64,000 bases of DNA from JALORV01 sp963766365 (GCA_963766365.1 CAVXZK010000002.1:1-64000), one strand, 5' to 3'. Positions 32,910-41,018 are shown, counted from the first letter of the stretch. The notes: generated from the sequence alone by a model not told the origin. Translations and numbers: made by a program.

Positions 32910-34109
32910 ATGGACCTCGCCAACAAGCGCATTGTCGTCGGCATGACCGGTGGAGTCGCCGCCTACAAGGTGTGCGAGCTGGTGCGTCGCCTGCAGGATG
33001 AAGGCGCAAGCGTGCAGGTCGTGATGACCGCTGGCGCCCAGCACTTCGTCACGGTGACAACGATGCAGGCGCTTTCCGGCCAGCCTGTGTTCACCGACCA
33101 GTGGGGCAGCGGCGCGCAGGTGTCCAATGCGATGCCGCACATTGACCTCACGCGCGGCGTCGATGCCATCGTCGTCGCGCCGGCGACCGCGCACTTCCTT
33201 GCGAAGACCGCGCTCGGTCTCGCCGACGATCTGCTGTCGACGCTGGTGCTGGCCCGCAATCGCAGCACGACCGCACTGCTGGTCGCTCCGGCAATGAACG
33301 TGGAGATGTGGGACAACCCGGCGACGCAGCGCAATGTCGCTCTGCTCACAGCGGACGGCGTCGTGTTGCTCGGTCCCGCGGCGGGCGATCAGGCCTGCGG
33401 GGAAGTCGGCCTCGGTCGCATGCTGGAGCCGGCTGAACTGCTGGCCGACATCGTCGCGTTCTTCCAGCCGAAGCGCCTGCTGGGCAAGCGCGTCCTCGTC
33501 ACGGCGGGACCGACGTTCGAGCCGATCGACCCGGTACGCGGCATCACGAATCTTTCGTCAGGCAAGACCGGATTCGCGCTGGCGCGCGCCGCGGCCGAGG
33601 CCGGCGCCGAGGTGACGCTGGTGTCCGGCCCAACCGACCTGCCGACTCCGCGGAACGTCCGGCGGATTGACGTGCAGACCGCACGCGAGATGCACGACAC
33701 TGTCCACGCGCAGCTGCCCGTCGACATTTTTATATCGGTTGCCGCAGTAGCAGACTGGCACGTCGTGAATGCCAGCGCGAGCAAGCTGAAGAAGCAGGCC
33801 GGCGGCGCACCACCGATGCTGCAGTTTGCGGCGAATCCGGACATCCTGGCGAGCGTCGCAGCTTTGAACCGTCCACCGTTCTGCGTCGGCTTCGCCGCCG
33901 AAAGCGACAATGTCATCGACCACGCGCGGACCAAGCTGATTGCGAAGAAGGTTCCGCTGATCGTCGCCAATCGCGCGCAGGAGGCGCTGGGCGCCGACGC
34001 AAGTGAACTGCATCTGGTCGACAACCGCGGCGTGACGACGCTGCCGCGCGCGGACAAGCGCGAGCAGGCCCGCCGTCTGATTGACGCGATTGTGGAACGA
34101 CTGGGATGA
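32910..34109 (+). CDS. coaBC: Phosphopantothenoylcysteine decarboxylase / phosphopantothenate-cysteine ligase
   Basis: This bifunctional enzyme acts in coenzyme A synthesis and has 399 residues. The N-terminal CoaC flavoprotein shows GMTGGVAAYKVCELVRRL, the MPHIDLTRG His and APAMNVEMWDNP. The C-terminal CoaB part shows FEPIDPVRGITNLSSGKTG and VAAVADWHV. GTG at 32907 and ATG at 32910 are adjacent; ATG was chosen. Its stop overlaps the next gene by four bases. Confidence 0.96.
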   Translation: MDLANKRIVVGMTGGVAAYKVCELVRRLQDEGASVQVVMTAGAQHFVTVTTMQALSGQPVFTDQWGSGAQVSNAMPHIDLTRGVDAIVVAPATAHFLAKTALGLADDLLSTLVLARNRSTTALLVAPAMNVEMWDNPATQRNVALLTADGVVLLGPAAGDQACGEVGLGRMLEPAELLADIVAFFQPKRLLGKRVLVTAGPTFEPIDPVRGITNLSSGKTGFALARAAAEAGAEVTLVSGPTDLPTPRNVRRIDVQTAREMHDTVHAQLPVDIFISVAAVADWHVVNASASKLKKQAGGAPPMLQFAANPDILASVAALNRPPFCVGFAAESDNVIDHARTKLIAKKVPLIVANRAQEALGADASELHLVDNRGVTTLPRADKREQARRLIDAIVERLG

Positions 34110-34561
34110 GTGCCCCCCAGGAGCCGCCGGATGGCGACTTTGTCGCTTACATCGAAGCGCTGCAGCGTGAGTCTGCCGCACGCATCCATGTGAACTCGCG
34201 GATCCCGATGGTCGATACGGCGGCGCCCGGTCATGGGCCCGCGTCGACGCGCTCAACGCCGAGCCGCGATGCCAGCGAGCCGGTGCTGAACCGTCAGCAG
34301 GCCGAAGAACTGCTGGCGCGCCTCACGCACTCCGGGCGGCGGCCGCAAGCGTCCCAGGCGGTGATCGCCCTTGTCGTGGGTCTGGTGCTCCTGTTCTTCT
34401 GGTTCGTGGCCGATGGCGGTGTGGTGCCGTTGCTGATAGGCCTCGGCTTCGTTGCATGGTCAGTCTCGCGGCTGCGCAGTCTCGGGCGCCAGGCTGCGGA
34501 GCCGGGCCGCCAAGCGCGCGCGCAGATCGCGCAGCTCTTCGGCAAGAAGCCCGGCGCATGA
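34106..34561 (+). CDS. Hypothetical membrane protein, 151 residues
   Basis: I do not recognise the family. The N-terminal ~75 residues are polar and probably disordered (many Pro, Ser, Thr, Ala). Two hydrophobic stretches follow, about residues 84-100 and 106-119, closely spaced like a helical hairpin. The tail is basic (RQARAQIAQLFGKKPGA). It is wedged between coaBC and dut with four-base ATGA overlaps at both ends, so its translation is tied to both neighbours. A retained position like this argues for a real gene. No function is suggested by the sequence. Confidence 0.8.
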   Translation: MSAPQEPPDGDFVAYIEALQRESAARIHVNSRIPMVDTAAPGHGPASTRSTPSRDASEPVLNRQQAEELLARLTHSGRRPQASQAVIALVVGLVLLFFWFVADGGVVPLLIGLGFVAWSVSRLRSLGRQAAEPGRQARAQIAQLFGKKPGA

Positions 34562-35004
34562 TCATTGACGTCCGGCTCCTCGACGAGCGCCTGCGCGATC
34601 GGCTGCCAGAGTACGCGACACCCGGAGCGGCTGGACTCGACTTGCGTGCCTGCGTGGACGCCCCGCTGATCCTTGAACCGGGGACAACACATCTCGTGAG
34701 GACCGGGATCGCGATTCATATCGGGGATCCGGGATACGCCGCGATGATCCTGCCGCGCTCGGGGCTCGGCCACAAGCACGGCATCGTGCTGGGCAACCTG
34801 GTGGGTCTCATCGATTCCGACTACCAAGGCGAACTGATGGTCTCCACCTGGAACCGCGGCGGCACCCCATTCACGCTGAATCCGCTCGAACGCCTCGCGC
34901 AGCTCGTGATCGTGCCGGTCATGCAGGCCCGCTTCAACCTTGTCGCCGATTTCAGTGCTTCCGAGCGGGGCGCTGGCGGATTCGGCAGCACCGGCAAGCA
35001 TTGA
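34558..35004 (+). CDS. dut: Deoxyuridine 5'-triphosphate nucleotidohydrolase (dUTPase)
   Basis: The protein has 148 residues and is a trimeric enzyme that removes dUTP and supplies dUMP. The five family motifs are visible: AGLDLRAC, PRSGLGHKHG, GNLVGLIDSDYQGEL, ERLAQLVIVPV and the C-terminal ERGAGGFGSTGKH that closes over the substrate. ATG 34558 overlaps the preceding TGA. The downstream acyltransferase starts with TTG inside its stop. The coaBC-dut order is common in proteobacteria. Confidence 0.97.
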   Translation: MIIDVRLLDERLRDRLPEYATPGAAGLDLRACVDAPLILEPGTTHLVRTGIAIHIGDPGYAAMILPRSGLGHKHGIVLGNLVGLIDSDYQGELMVSTWNRGGTPFTLNPLERLAQLVIVPVMQARFNLVADFSASERGAGGFGSTGKH

Positions 35005-35618
35005 ACCCCTTGCCCGATCGGGATGCTCCGCTTCCCGGATCGCGGCATCCCGGGGTGGCGCGATTCGCACGGGGGGTCCTGGCAGCCTTTGGCTGGCGCG
35101 TGCGCTTCGACGGACTCCCCGGGCCGAAGGGCATTGCGATCGTCTACCCGCATACGTCCAATTGGGATTTCATCATCGGCCTGCTCGCAAAGTGGGCGCT
35201 CGACCTGCCGATCCGCTGGGTCGGCAAGGAGTCGCTCTTTCATGGCCTTACCGGGGCCACCCTGGGCCACCTGATGCGCCTGTGGGGCGGTCGGCCCGTC
35301 GACCGCCATCACGCGAGTGGCGCGGTCGAGCAGCTCGCCGAACTGATGCAGTCCGAGCCGTGGTTCTGGCTCGGCTTATCGCCGGAAGGCACACGCAAGC
35401 ACACCGATCGCGTCCGCTCCGGCTTCTACTATCTCGCGCTGAAGCTGGACCTGCCGGTCGCGCTCGCCTACATCGACTACGCCACCAGGGAAGTGGGTGT
35501 CAGCCACTTCGTCCACATGAGCGGTAACGTAGAACGCGATCTCGATCTGATCAGGGCTTTTTACGCCGACAAGACTGGCCGGTTCCCGGAGAAGGCCAGC
35601 ACAATCGCGTTCAAGTAG
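35001..35618 (+). CDS. 1-acyl-glycerol-3-phosphate acyltransferase family protein
   Basis: The protein has 205 residues. The PlsC-type motif HTSNWD (H-x4-D) and the later GLSPEGTRKHTDRVRSGFYY are visible, as in small lysophospholipid acyltransferases. The protein is short, with no clear membrane helix beyond hydrophobic patches around residues 20-30 and 55-65. The start is TTG 35001, overlapping the dut stop (TTGA). A terminator follows. Substrate unknown: phospholipid or lipid A precursors are possible. Confidence 0.82.
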   Translation: MNPLPDRDAPLPGSRHPGVARFARGVLAAFGWRVRFDGLPGPKGIAIVYPHTSNWDFIIGLLAKWALDLPIRWVGKESLFHGLTGATLGHLMRLWGGRPVDRHHASGAVEQLAELMQSEPWFWLGLSPEGTRKHTDRVRSGFYYLALKLDLPVALAYIDYATREVGVSHFVHMSGNVERDLDLIRAFYADKTGRFPEKASTIAFK

Positions 35619-35625
35619 GGAAAGA

Positions 35626-35653
35626 AGAAGCGGCGCACTGCGCCGCTTTCTTA
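35626..35653 (+). terminator. Rho-independent terminator
   Basis: AAGCGGCG (35628-35635) pairs with CGCCGCTT (35641-35648), followed by TCTT. It closes the ribF-to-acyltransferase run on the plus strand. GC-rich inverted repeats continue towards the convergent gene, for example GCGCCGG/CCGGCGC around 35713-35732. Confidence 0.75.
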
Positions 35654-35751
35654 TGCGCGCCCGCCCGACCAGCAGGAGGGCGCGCGACCGATCGGATCGC
35701 TCAAGATGAACGTGCGCCGGCACCAACCGGCGCGTACACCTCGACTGCCAC

Positions 35752-37044
35752 TCAGGCCAGCATGTCCGCCCAGATGGTCTGTGCCCAGCCGTTCGCGTAG
35801 GCGCCTTCCAGTGCCCAGGAAGAACGGTCCTGTGTGGAAACGCCGCCCGAGCCGGGAACCGTCTCCATCGACTTCTTCTCGGCTGACCAGCGGTGCACGC
35901 TGCAGACATGCACGGCATTCTTGTCGTCGATGAAGCTGTAGCAGGTGTTGGCCATCATCGGCGGCACGACGGCACGCCCGTTCATCAGTTCGACTATTGC
36001 AGCCGCGGCCGCCTTCCCATGCTGATTGGCCATATGCCCCGATTTGGGCATCACCGGGGCCGACAACGTCGAGTCACCGAGAACGTGAACGTTCGGCACC
36101 TTGATTGATTCGAGCGTCGTCCAGTTGACTTCGCACCAGCGGTTGTTGGCCGTGATCAGACTGGCGTCCCTAGCGACGTCGGCGGCGCGCTGCGGGGGAA
36201 TCAGGTTCAACACACTGCCCTTGACGCTGTCTCCCAGGTTAGTGACGAAGCGCCGCCCGGAAACGTCGACTTCGGTCACGCCCATGTTGGCCTGATAGTC
36301 GACGATGCCGGCGTAGTCTTCCTTCCAGACGCGAGTGAACAGCGGGCCTTTGGAGGTCACGTTGGGGTTCGCATCCAAGACGATCAGCTTGCTCTTCGAC
36401 TTGCGCGTCTTCAGATAGTGAGCGATCTGGCACGTTCGCTCGTAGGGTCCGGGGGGGCAACGGTAAGGCGCGAGCGGAACGCTGATGACTACAACGCCGC
36501 CGTCGGGCATCGCTTCAAGCTGCCGCCGCAGAAGCAGCGTCTGCGGGCCGGCCTTCCAGGCGTGGGGTATCTGATCGAACGCGGCGGGCGTCATACCCTT
36601 GATACCTTCGAGCATGAATTCGATGCCCGGCGAGACGACCAATCGATCATAGGAAAGCGTGCCCCCGGAAGCGAGGCGCACCTGCTTCTTGTCGGCGTCG
36701 ATCGCCGTCACCGTGTCACGGACGCGCTTGACGCCGTACTTGTCGAGGCCGCCGTAGCTAACCGTGATGTCGGCAATCGTCTTGGATCCGCCGAGCACCA
36801 GGTTCGATATCGGGCACGAGATAAAGACCTCGTTGGGATCCACCAACGTGACATCGATCGCGCCCCCCGACCACATCCGGAGATACTTGGCTGCAGTGGC
36901 GCCGCCATAACCGGCGCCGACGACGACGACCTTGCCAATGGTCTTCTTGTCTTCCATCGTGGCGCACGCCGAGAGCGTTCCTGCGGTGGCGGCCGCGGAG
37001 AGCGCCTTAAGGACATCGCGGCGAGAGAGTTGCTTGGTGTTCAT
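35752..37044 (-). CDS. fccB: Sulfide dehydrogenase (flavocytochrome c) flavoprotein subunit
   Basis: The protein has 430 residues and is exported by the Tat route: SRRDVLK motif at residues 7-13, then a hydrophobic stretch. An FAD-binding Rossmann motif reads VVVVGAGYGGATAAKYL. Conserved cysteines are in FISCPISNLV, RCPPGPYER and ANTCYSFIDD; members of this family use a redox-active cysteine pair to oxidise sulfide. The C-terminal FCSD-specific part is present. It lies 12 bases after a monohaem cytochrome c gene, its likely electron acceptor. The operon suggests periplasmic sulfide oxidation or detoxification. Confidence 0.9.
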   Translation of the reverse strand: MNTKQLSRRDVLKALSAAATAGTLSACATMEDKKTIGKVVVVGAGYGGATAAKYLRMWSGGAIDVTLVDPNEVFISCPISNLVLGGSKTIADITVSYGGLDKYGVKRVRDTVTAIDADKKQVRLASGGTLSYDRLVVSPGIEFMLEGIKGMTPAAFDQIPHAWKAGPQTLLLRRQLEAMPDGGVVVISVPLAPYRCPPGPYERTCQIAHYLKTRKSKSKLIVLDANPNVTSKGPLFTRVWKEDYAGIVDYQANMGVTEVDVSGRRFVTNLGDSVKGSVLNLIPPQRAADVARDASLITANNRWCEVNWTTLESIKVPNVHVLGDSTLSAPVMPKSGHMANQHGKAAAAAIVELMNGRAVVPPMMANTCYSFIDDKNAVHVCSVHRWSAEKKSMETVPGSGGVSTQDRSSWALEGAYANGWAQTIWADMLA

Positions 37045-37056
37045 GCGTGTGTCCTC

Positions 37057-37377
37057 TCAGCGCGCGGCCGGCTGCCGCGAGAAATAGTCGGCGATCGCTT
37101 CGATCTGCGGATCGGTATAGCCCTTGGCAAGCTGATGCATGATCGTCGCCGGGCGCTTGCCGTCGCGGAAGGCCGTCATCTTTTCGACGATCTGCGCCTT
37201 CGGCTGGCCCGCCAGGCTGAGCATTGCCCCCTTGGCAATACCGGTCGTGCCGTGACAGTTGGCGCAGTTGGCCGCGAGATAGGCCGCGTTCGCCGGCAAC
37301 GCCGGCGCACCCTGGGCCAGTGCCCCAAGCGAGGCGAACGCCAGCACGCCGCCCATAAGTAGGATTTTCGTTTTCAA
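37057..37377 (-). CDS. Monohaem cytochrome c, partner of the sulfide dehydrogenase
   Basis: The protein has 106 residues: a signal peptide (KTKILLMGGVLAFASLGALA), then one haem-binding motif CANCHG and a later Met ligand candidate in KGAMLSLAG or PATIMHQLAKGY. Class I fold, periplasmic. The start is TTG 37377, chosen because a strong GGAGG lies eight bases upstream. The open frame further 5' runs through a terminator hairpin and is not plausible. It is smaller than the dihaem FccA of classic flavocytochrome c and closer to SoxE-like or short FccA proteins. The gene is coupled to fccB. Confidence 0.85.
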   Translation of the reverse strand: MKTKILLMGGVLAFASLGALAQGAPALPANAAYLAANCANCHGTTGIAKGAMLSLAGQPKAQIVEKMTAFRDGKRPATIMHQLAKGYTDPQIEAIADYFSRQPAAR

Positions 37378-37393
37378 TGTCGTCTCCTCCGCG

Positions 37394-37424
37394 AAATAAA
37401 AAAGCCCGCAGTCACCTGCGGGCT
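37394..37424 (-). terminator. Rho-independent terminator hairpin directly before the cytochrome gene
   Basis: Read on the minus strand, AGCCCGCA (37424-37417) pairs with TGCGGGCT (37410-37403) around a six-base loop, followed by a T-rich run to 37394. It lies about 100 bases after the clpA stop and only ~4 bases before the Shine-Dalgarno sequence of the cytochrome. It could end clpA transcripts or act as an attenuator in the fcc leader. Confidence 0.85.
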
Positions 37425-37486
37425 CCATTTGAGGCAGTTTCGTCGCGGTCGTCAACTCGCCCGAACTTCGCTTTGCCTCAGTAGCA

Positions 37487-37505
37487 ATGAACGATTGTCA
37501 TTTAC
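37487..37505 (-). promoter_or_regulatory. Inverted-repeat site upstream of the fcc operon, weakly Fur-box-like
   Basis: On the minus strand GTAAATGACAATCGTTCAT contains AATGA and TCATT half-sites around CAATCGT. It matches the classical 19-base Fur consensus at 12 positions by hand alignment. It sits between clpA and the hairpin, where the fcc promoter must be. Binding by Fur or another regulator is only a guess. Confidence 0.3.
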
Positions 37506-37524
37506 ATGGGTGACGGTCGGTCGA

Positions 37525-39831
37525 CTACTCCGACAGGACCGGCTCGCCCTGCTCCCGCCGCGGTGCGTCGCCGCTGTCCGGTGGCGGGAAGTCGAGCTTC
37601 ACGTTCCCTTGGTCGTCGACGTCGACCTCGACCCGCCCGCCGTTGACGAGCTTGCCAAACAGCAGTTCATCGGCCAGCGCCCGGCGGATCGTGTCCTGGA
37701 TCAGCCGCGCCATCGGCCGAGCGCCCATCACGGGGTCAAAGCCCTTTTTCGCGAGGTGCGCACGCAACGCATCGGTGAAGACGATGTCGACCTTCTTCTC
37801 GTGAAGCTGATCCTCGAGCTGCATCAGGAACTTGTCGACGACGCGCAGCACGACCTCCTCGTTCAGCGCCTTGAACGAGATGATCGCGTCCAGGCGGTTG
37901 CGGAACTCCGGAGTGAACATGCGCTTGATGTCGGCCATCTCGTCACCGGCCTCGCGCGTGTTGGAGAAGCCGATCGCCGACTTCTGCAGCATCTCGGCCC
38001 CGGCATTCGTGGTCATGATGATGATCACGTTGCGGAAGTCCGCCTTGCGACCATTGTTGTCCGTCAACGTGCCGTGATCCATTACCTGCAGCAGGATGTT
38101 GAAGATGTCCGGATGCGCCTTCTCGATCTCATCCAGCAGCAGCACGGCGTGCGGTTTCTTGCTGATCGCCTCGGTCAGCAGGCCGCCCTGGTCGAAGCCG
38201 ACGTAGCCCGGCGGCGCGCCGATAAGCCGGCTCACGGCGTGCCGCTCCATGTACTCCGACATGTCGAAGCGGATCAGCTCGATGCCCAGCGTGAACGCCA
38301 GCTGCTTGGCGACTTCGGTCTTGCCGACACCGGTGGGACCGCTGAACAGGAACGAGCCGATCGGCTTGTCCGGCTTGCCAAGTCCCGAGCGCGCCATCTT
38401 GATCGCCGCAGCCAGCGCTTCGATCGCCGGGTCCTGGCCAAACACCACGTTCTTGAGGTTCCGGTCGAGATTCTTCAACTGCGCGCGATCGTCGCTCGAC
38501 ACGGTCTGCGGCGGGATGCGCGCAATCTTGGCGATGATCTCCTCGACTTCATTCTTGCCAATCGTCTTCTTCTGCCGCGACTTCGGCAGGATGCGTTGTG
38601 CCGCGCCGGCCTCGTCGATCACGTCGATCGCCTTGTCGGGAAGGTGCCGGTCATTGATGAACTTGGCCGAGAGCTCCGCCGCCGCGGTGATTGCGCCCGA
38701 CGAGTACTTCACGCCGTGGTGCTCCTCGAAGCGCGACTTCAGTCCCTTCAGGATCTCGATCGTCTGCTGCACGGTCGGCTCGTTGACGTCGATCTTCTGG
38801 AAGCGCCGCGACAGTGCGTGGTCCTTCTCGAAGATGCCGCGGTACTCGTTGTAGGTCGTCGCGCCGATGCACTTGAGGGCGCCGCTCGCGAGCGCCGGCT
38901 TCAGCAGGTTGGACGCATCGAGCGTTCCGCCCGAGGCCGAGCCCGCGCCGATCAAGGTGTGGATCTCGTCGATGAACAAGATGGCATTGCTGTTCGCCTT
39001 GAGCTGCTTCAGCACCGCCTTCAGACGCTGCTCGAAATCTCCGCGGTACTTGGTGCCGGCGAGCAGCGCGCCCATGTCGAGCGAATAGACGCTCGACTTG
39101 TCGAGGATCTCCGGCACATCGCCCTTGACGATGCGCCAGGCCAGGCCTTCCGCGATTGCGGTCTTGCCAACACCGGCCTCACCCACCAGCAGCGGATTGT
39201 TCTTGCGGCGACGGCACAGCACCTGGATCACGCGCTCCACCTCGAGCTCGCGACCGATCAGCGGATCGATCTTGCCGTCCTTCGCCAGCGCATTAAGGTT
39301 CTGCGTGTATTGCTCGAGTGGCGAGGGCTGGTCCTTGCCTTCGCCCTCCTGCTCCTGCTCGGCGGCCGGCTTGGCCTTTTCCTCGCCCTGCCCTGATTTG
39401 GTGATTCCGTGCGAAATGAAGTTCACCACATCGAGGCGTGTCACCCCTTGCTGGTGCAGGTAGTAGACCGCGTGGGAGTCCTTTTCACCGAAGATCGCGA
39501 CCAGCACGTTGGCGCCGGTCACTTCCTTCTTGCCGTTGCTGGTCGACTGCACGTGCATGATCGCGCGCTGGATCACTCGCTGGAAGCCGAGAGTCGGCTG
39601 AGTGTCGGCCTCGGAATTCGGGGGCAGGATCGGCGTGTTGTCGGCAATGAAATTCTGCAGGTTCTTGCGCAGGTCCTCGATGTTGCAGGCGCAGGCACGC
39701 AGCACTTCTGCTGCCGACGGGTTGTCGAGCAGCGCGAGCAGCAGGTGCTCGACGGTGATGAATTCGTGCCTCGCCTGACGCGCCTCGACAAAGGCCATGT
39801 GCAGACTGACTTCGAGTTCCTGGGCGATCAT
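37525..39831 (-). CDS. clpA: ATP-dependent Clp protease ATP-binding subunit ClpA
   Basis: This AAA+ unfoldase feeds substrates to ClpP. It has 768 residues. It has an N-terminal Clp-N domain, then two AAA modules with Walker A sites GEAGVGKTAIAEGLA and GPTGVGKTEVAKQLA, and Walker B sites AILFIDEIHTLIG and VLLLDEIEKAH. ATG 39831 (MIAQELEVSLHMAF) overlaps the clpS TGA by four bases; an upstream in-frame ATG was rejected. The last ~20 residues are polar. ClpS upstream is its N-end-rule adaptor. Confidence 0.97.
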   Translation of the reverse strand: MIAQELEVSLHMAFVEARQARHEFITVEHLLLALLDNPSAAEVLRACACNIEDLRKNLQNFIADNTPILPPNSEADTQPTLGFQRVIQRAIMHVQSTSNGKKEVTGANVLVAIFGEKDSHAVYYLHQQGVTRLDVVNFISHGITKSGQGEEKAKPAAEQEQEGEGKDQPSPLEQYTQNLNALAKDGKIDPLIGRELEVERVIQVLCRRRKNNPLLVGEAGVGKTAIAEGLAWRIVKGDVPEILDKSSVYSLDMGALLAGTKYRGDFEQRLKAVLKQLKANSNAILFIDEIHTLIGAGSASGGTLDASNLLKPALASGALKCIGATTYNEYRGIFEKDHALSRRFQKIDVNEPTVQQTIEILKGLKSRFEEHHGVKYSSGAITAAAELSAKFINDRHLPDKAIDVIDEAGAAQRILPKSRQKKTIGKNEVEEIIAKIARIPPQTVSSDDRAQLKNLDRNLKNVVFGQDPAIEALAAAIKMARSGLGKPDKPIGSFLFSGPTGVGKTEVAKQLAFTLGIELIRFDMSEYMERHAVSRLIGAPPGYVGFDQGGLLTEAISKKPHAVLLLDEIEKAHPDIFNILLQVMDHGTLTDNNGRKADFRNVIIIMTTNAGAEMLQKSAIGFSNTREAGDEMADIKRMFTPEFRNRLDAIISFKALNEEVVLRVVDKFLMQLEDQLHEKKVDIVFTDALRAHLAKKGFDPVMGARPMARLIQDTIRRALADELLFGKLVNGGRVEVDVDDQGNVKLDFPPPDSGDAPRREQGEPVLSE

Positions 39832-40136
39832 GCTTCCTCCATCACGCACTGCAGCGGATGCTGGTGCTGGCGTGAATAACTGCAGACTTGCTCGACCTTG
39901 GTCGCGGCGATATCGCGAGGATAGACGCCGCAGACGCCACGCCCTTCATGATGCACCTTCAGCATGATCTGGGTTGCCTGTTCTCTCCCCTTGCCGAAGA
40001 ACTTCTGCAGCACACCGACCACAAATTCCATAGGCGTGTAGTCGTCGTTCAGCAGCACCACCTGGTACATCGGTGGCGGCTTAACGCGAGAAGCCTGCTT
40101 CTCGACGACAGTGCCTTCGTCAGTCCGCTCACTCAT
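39828..40136 (-). CDS. clpS: ATP-dependent Clp protease adaptor ClpS
   Basis: The protein has 102 residues. After a flexible N-terminus, the core reads YQVVLLNDDYTPMEFVVGVL, then TQIMLKVHHEGRGVCGVYPR and the conserved EQVC end region. It recognises N-degron substrates and delivers them to ClpA. It is translationally coupled to clpA. A possible minus-strand -10 (TATGAT, 40209-40204) lies upstream without a good -35. Confidence 0.97.
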   Translation of the reverse strand: MSERTDEGTVVEKQASRVKPPPMYQVVLLNDDYTPMEFVVGVLQKFFGKGREQATQIMLKVHHEGRGVCGVYPRDIAATKVEQVCSYSRQHQHPLQCVMEEA

Positions 40137-40572
40137 TGACCTGCATTCTGACCCGCATTCTAGGCACCCGGCCCTTGATTACTGGGATACAAAAAGCGTA
40201 CCAATCATACGGTAAATCATTCTGTGTTCTGCTCGTAGCCGCGGCCCGTTCCGACGTTCGATCACCCTGAGAAGCGAACGGAAAATGGGCTTCCATCGAG
40301 TGACCCGTCGCTCGCAGCCACGCTTCCGCTTTCGCCTTTGCTGCGCGGCGAGGACTGCGCGCCGACGCCTAGCGCCAGACGTTGCGCCCAGCTGCAGAGA
40401 CCGCTTGACCGCCACGGCTTTTGCTCGAACAATCCCAACATCGAACCAGTGTGCGGGGGCACACGGGGCTGATGCGTTCATCGGATTCAGACTCGGTGCG
40501 CGCGCGATCGGGGCGGCGCCGGCGAACGCACATATCGGCCCGGCTCCTTTTTTTGCGGGAAGGGAAGAGGGC
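40137..40572. other. clpS/cspA divergent region, probable long cold-shock leader
   Basis: These 436 bases separate divergent clpS and cspA. No gene is supported. A frame in phase with cspA from 40285 encodes a low-quality, Arg/Ala-rich stretch and is more likely the untranslated leader. AT-richer sequence at 40175-40235 is where promoters for both genes would lie. The end of the leader has a T-run (40549-40555) and purine-rich GGAAGGGAAGAGG, the cspA ribosome-binding region. Long leaders are usual for cold-shock mRNAs. Confidence 0.4.
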
Positions 40573-40779
40573 ATGGCAACAGGTACGGTGAAGTGGTTTA
40601 ACGACGCCAAGGGGTACGGATTCATCACGCCCGACGATGGAGGCGAGGATTTGTTCGCGCACTTCTCGGCGATCCAGATGAACGGATTCAAAACCCTGAA
40701 GGAAGGTCAGAAGGTGCAGTTTGAGGTCGTGCAGGGGCCGAAGGGCAAGCAGGCGTCGAACATCACAGCACCGGCCTGA
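40573..40779 (+). CDS. cspA: Cold-shock protein, CspA family
   Basis: The protein has 68 residues and a single cold-shock domain. RNP1 is KGYGFITP and RNP2 is LFAHFSAI; the start MATGTVKWFNDAKGYGFI is typical. It binds single-stranded RNA/DNA as an RNA chaperone. A strong AGGGAAGAGG site precedes the ATG. A perfect terminator follows the gene. Which family paralogue (cold-induced or constitutive) it is cannot be told. Confidence 0.96.
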   Translation: MATGTVKWFNDAKGYGFITPDDGGEDLFAHFSAIQMNGFKTLKEGQKVQFEVVQGPKGKQASNITAPA

Positions 40780-40800
40780 CCGGCGCGAGTTCTTCAGACA

Positions 40801-40827
40801 AACCCCGCTGCGGCGGGGTTTTTTTGG
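40801..40827 (+). terminator. Rho-independent terminator after cspA
   Basis: AACCCCGC (40801-40808) pairs with GCGGGGTT (40813-40820) around a TGCG loop and ends in seven T residues (40819-40825). Confidence 0.95.
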
Positions 40828-40841
40828 CGAGGCGCCTCAGG

Positions 40842-41003
40842 TGTACGCGATCGGCTACGCGAATCGCACGTGCACCCTAAGCGCAACGACGAGTTGGTTG
40901 ACTGCGCTCCGGAGCGCAGTCAACCAATTGGCCTTGGGCAGCTCTCGCCCAGCGAGCACTGATCGCTCCGAGTGCACGTGCGACCGCGCAGCGGTCGCGT
41001 ACA
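40842..41003. repeat. Nested palindromic element between cspA and icd
   Basis: Three levels of inverted repeat lie inside 162 bases. The ends are TGTACGCGA (40842-40850) and TCGCGTACA (40995-41003). Inside are TCGCACGTGCAC (40864-40875) and GTGCACGTGCGA (40972-40983). The bases between these arms also pair imperfectly, so the outer stem is about 32-34 bp. Within lies a perfect 34-bp palindrome with arms TTGGTTGACTGCGCTCC (40894-40910) and GGAGCGCAGTCAACCAA (40911-40927). Two smaller hairpins follow, GGGC/GCCC near 40936-40950 and AGCGA/TCGCT at 40951-40967. The whole could fold as a multi-arm structure. It sits after the cspA terminator and after the icd stop, with no reading frame. Confidence 0.85.
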
Positions 41004-41018
41004 AGAGGGGCGCTCACA

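Noticed and set aside
40285..40572. In-frame N-terminal extension of cspA
   Set aside because: Cold-shock proteins of this type are about 67-70 residues. The extension is low-complexity, and a strong ribosome-binding site lies right before ATG 40573.
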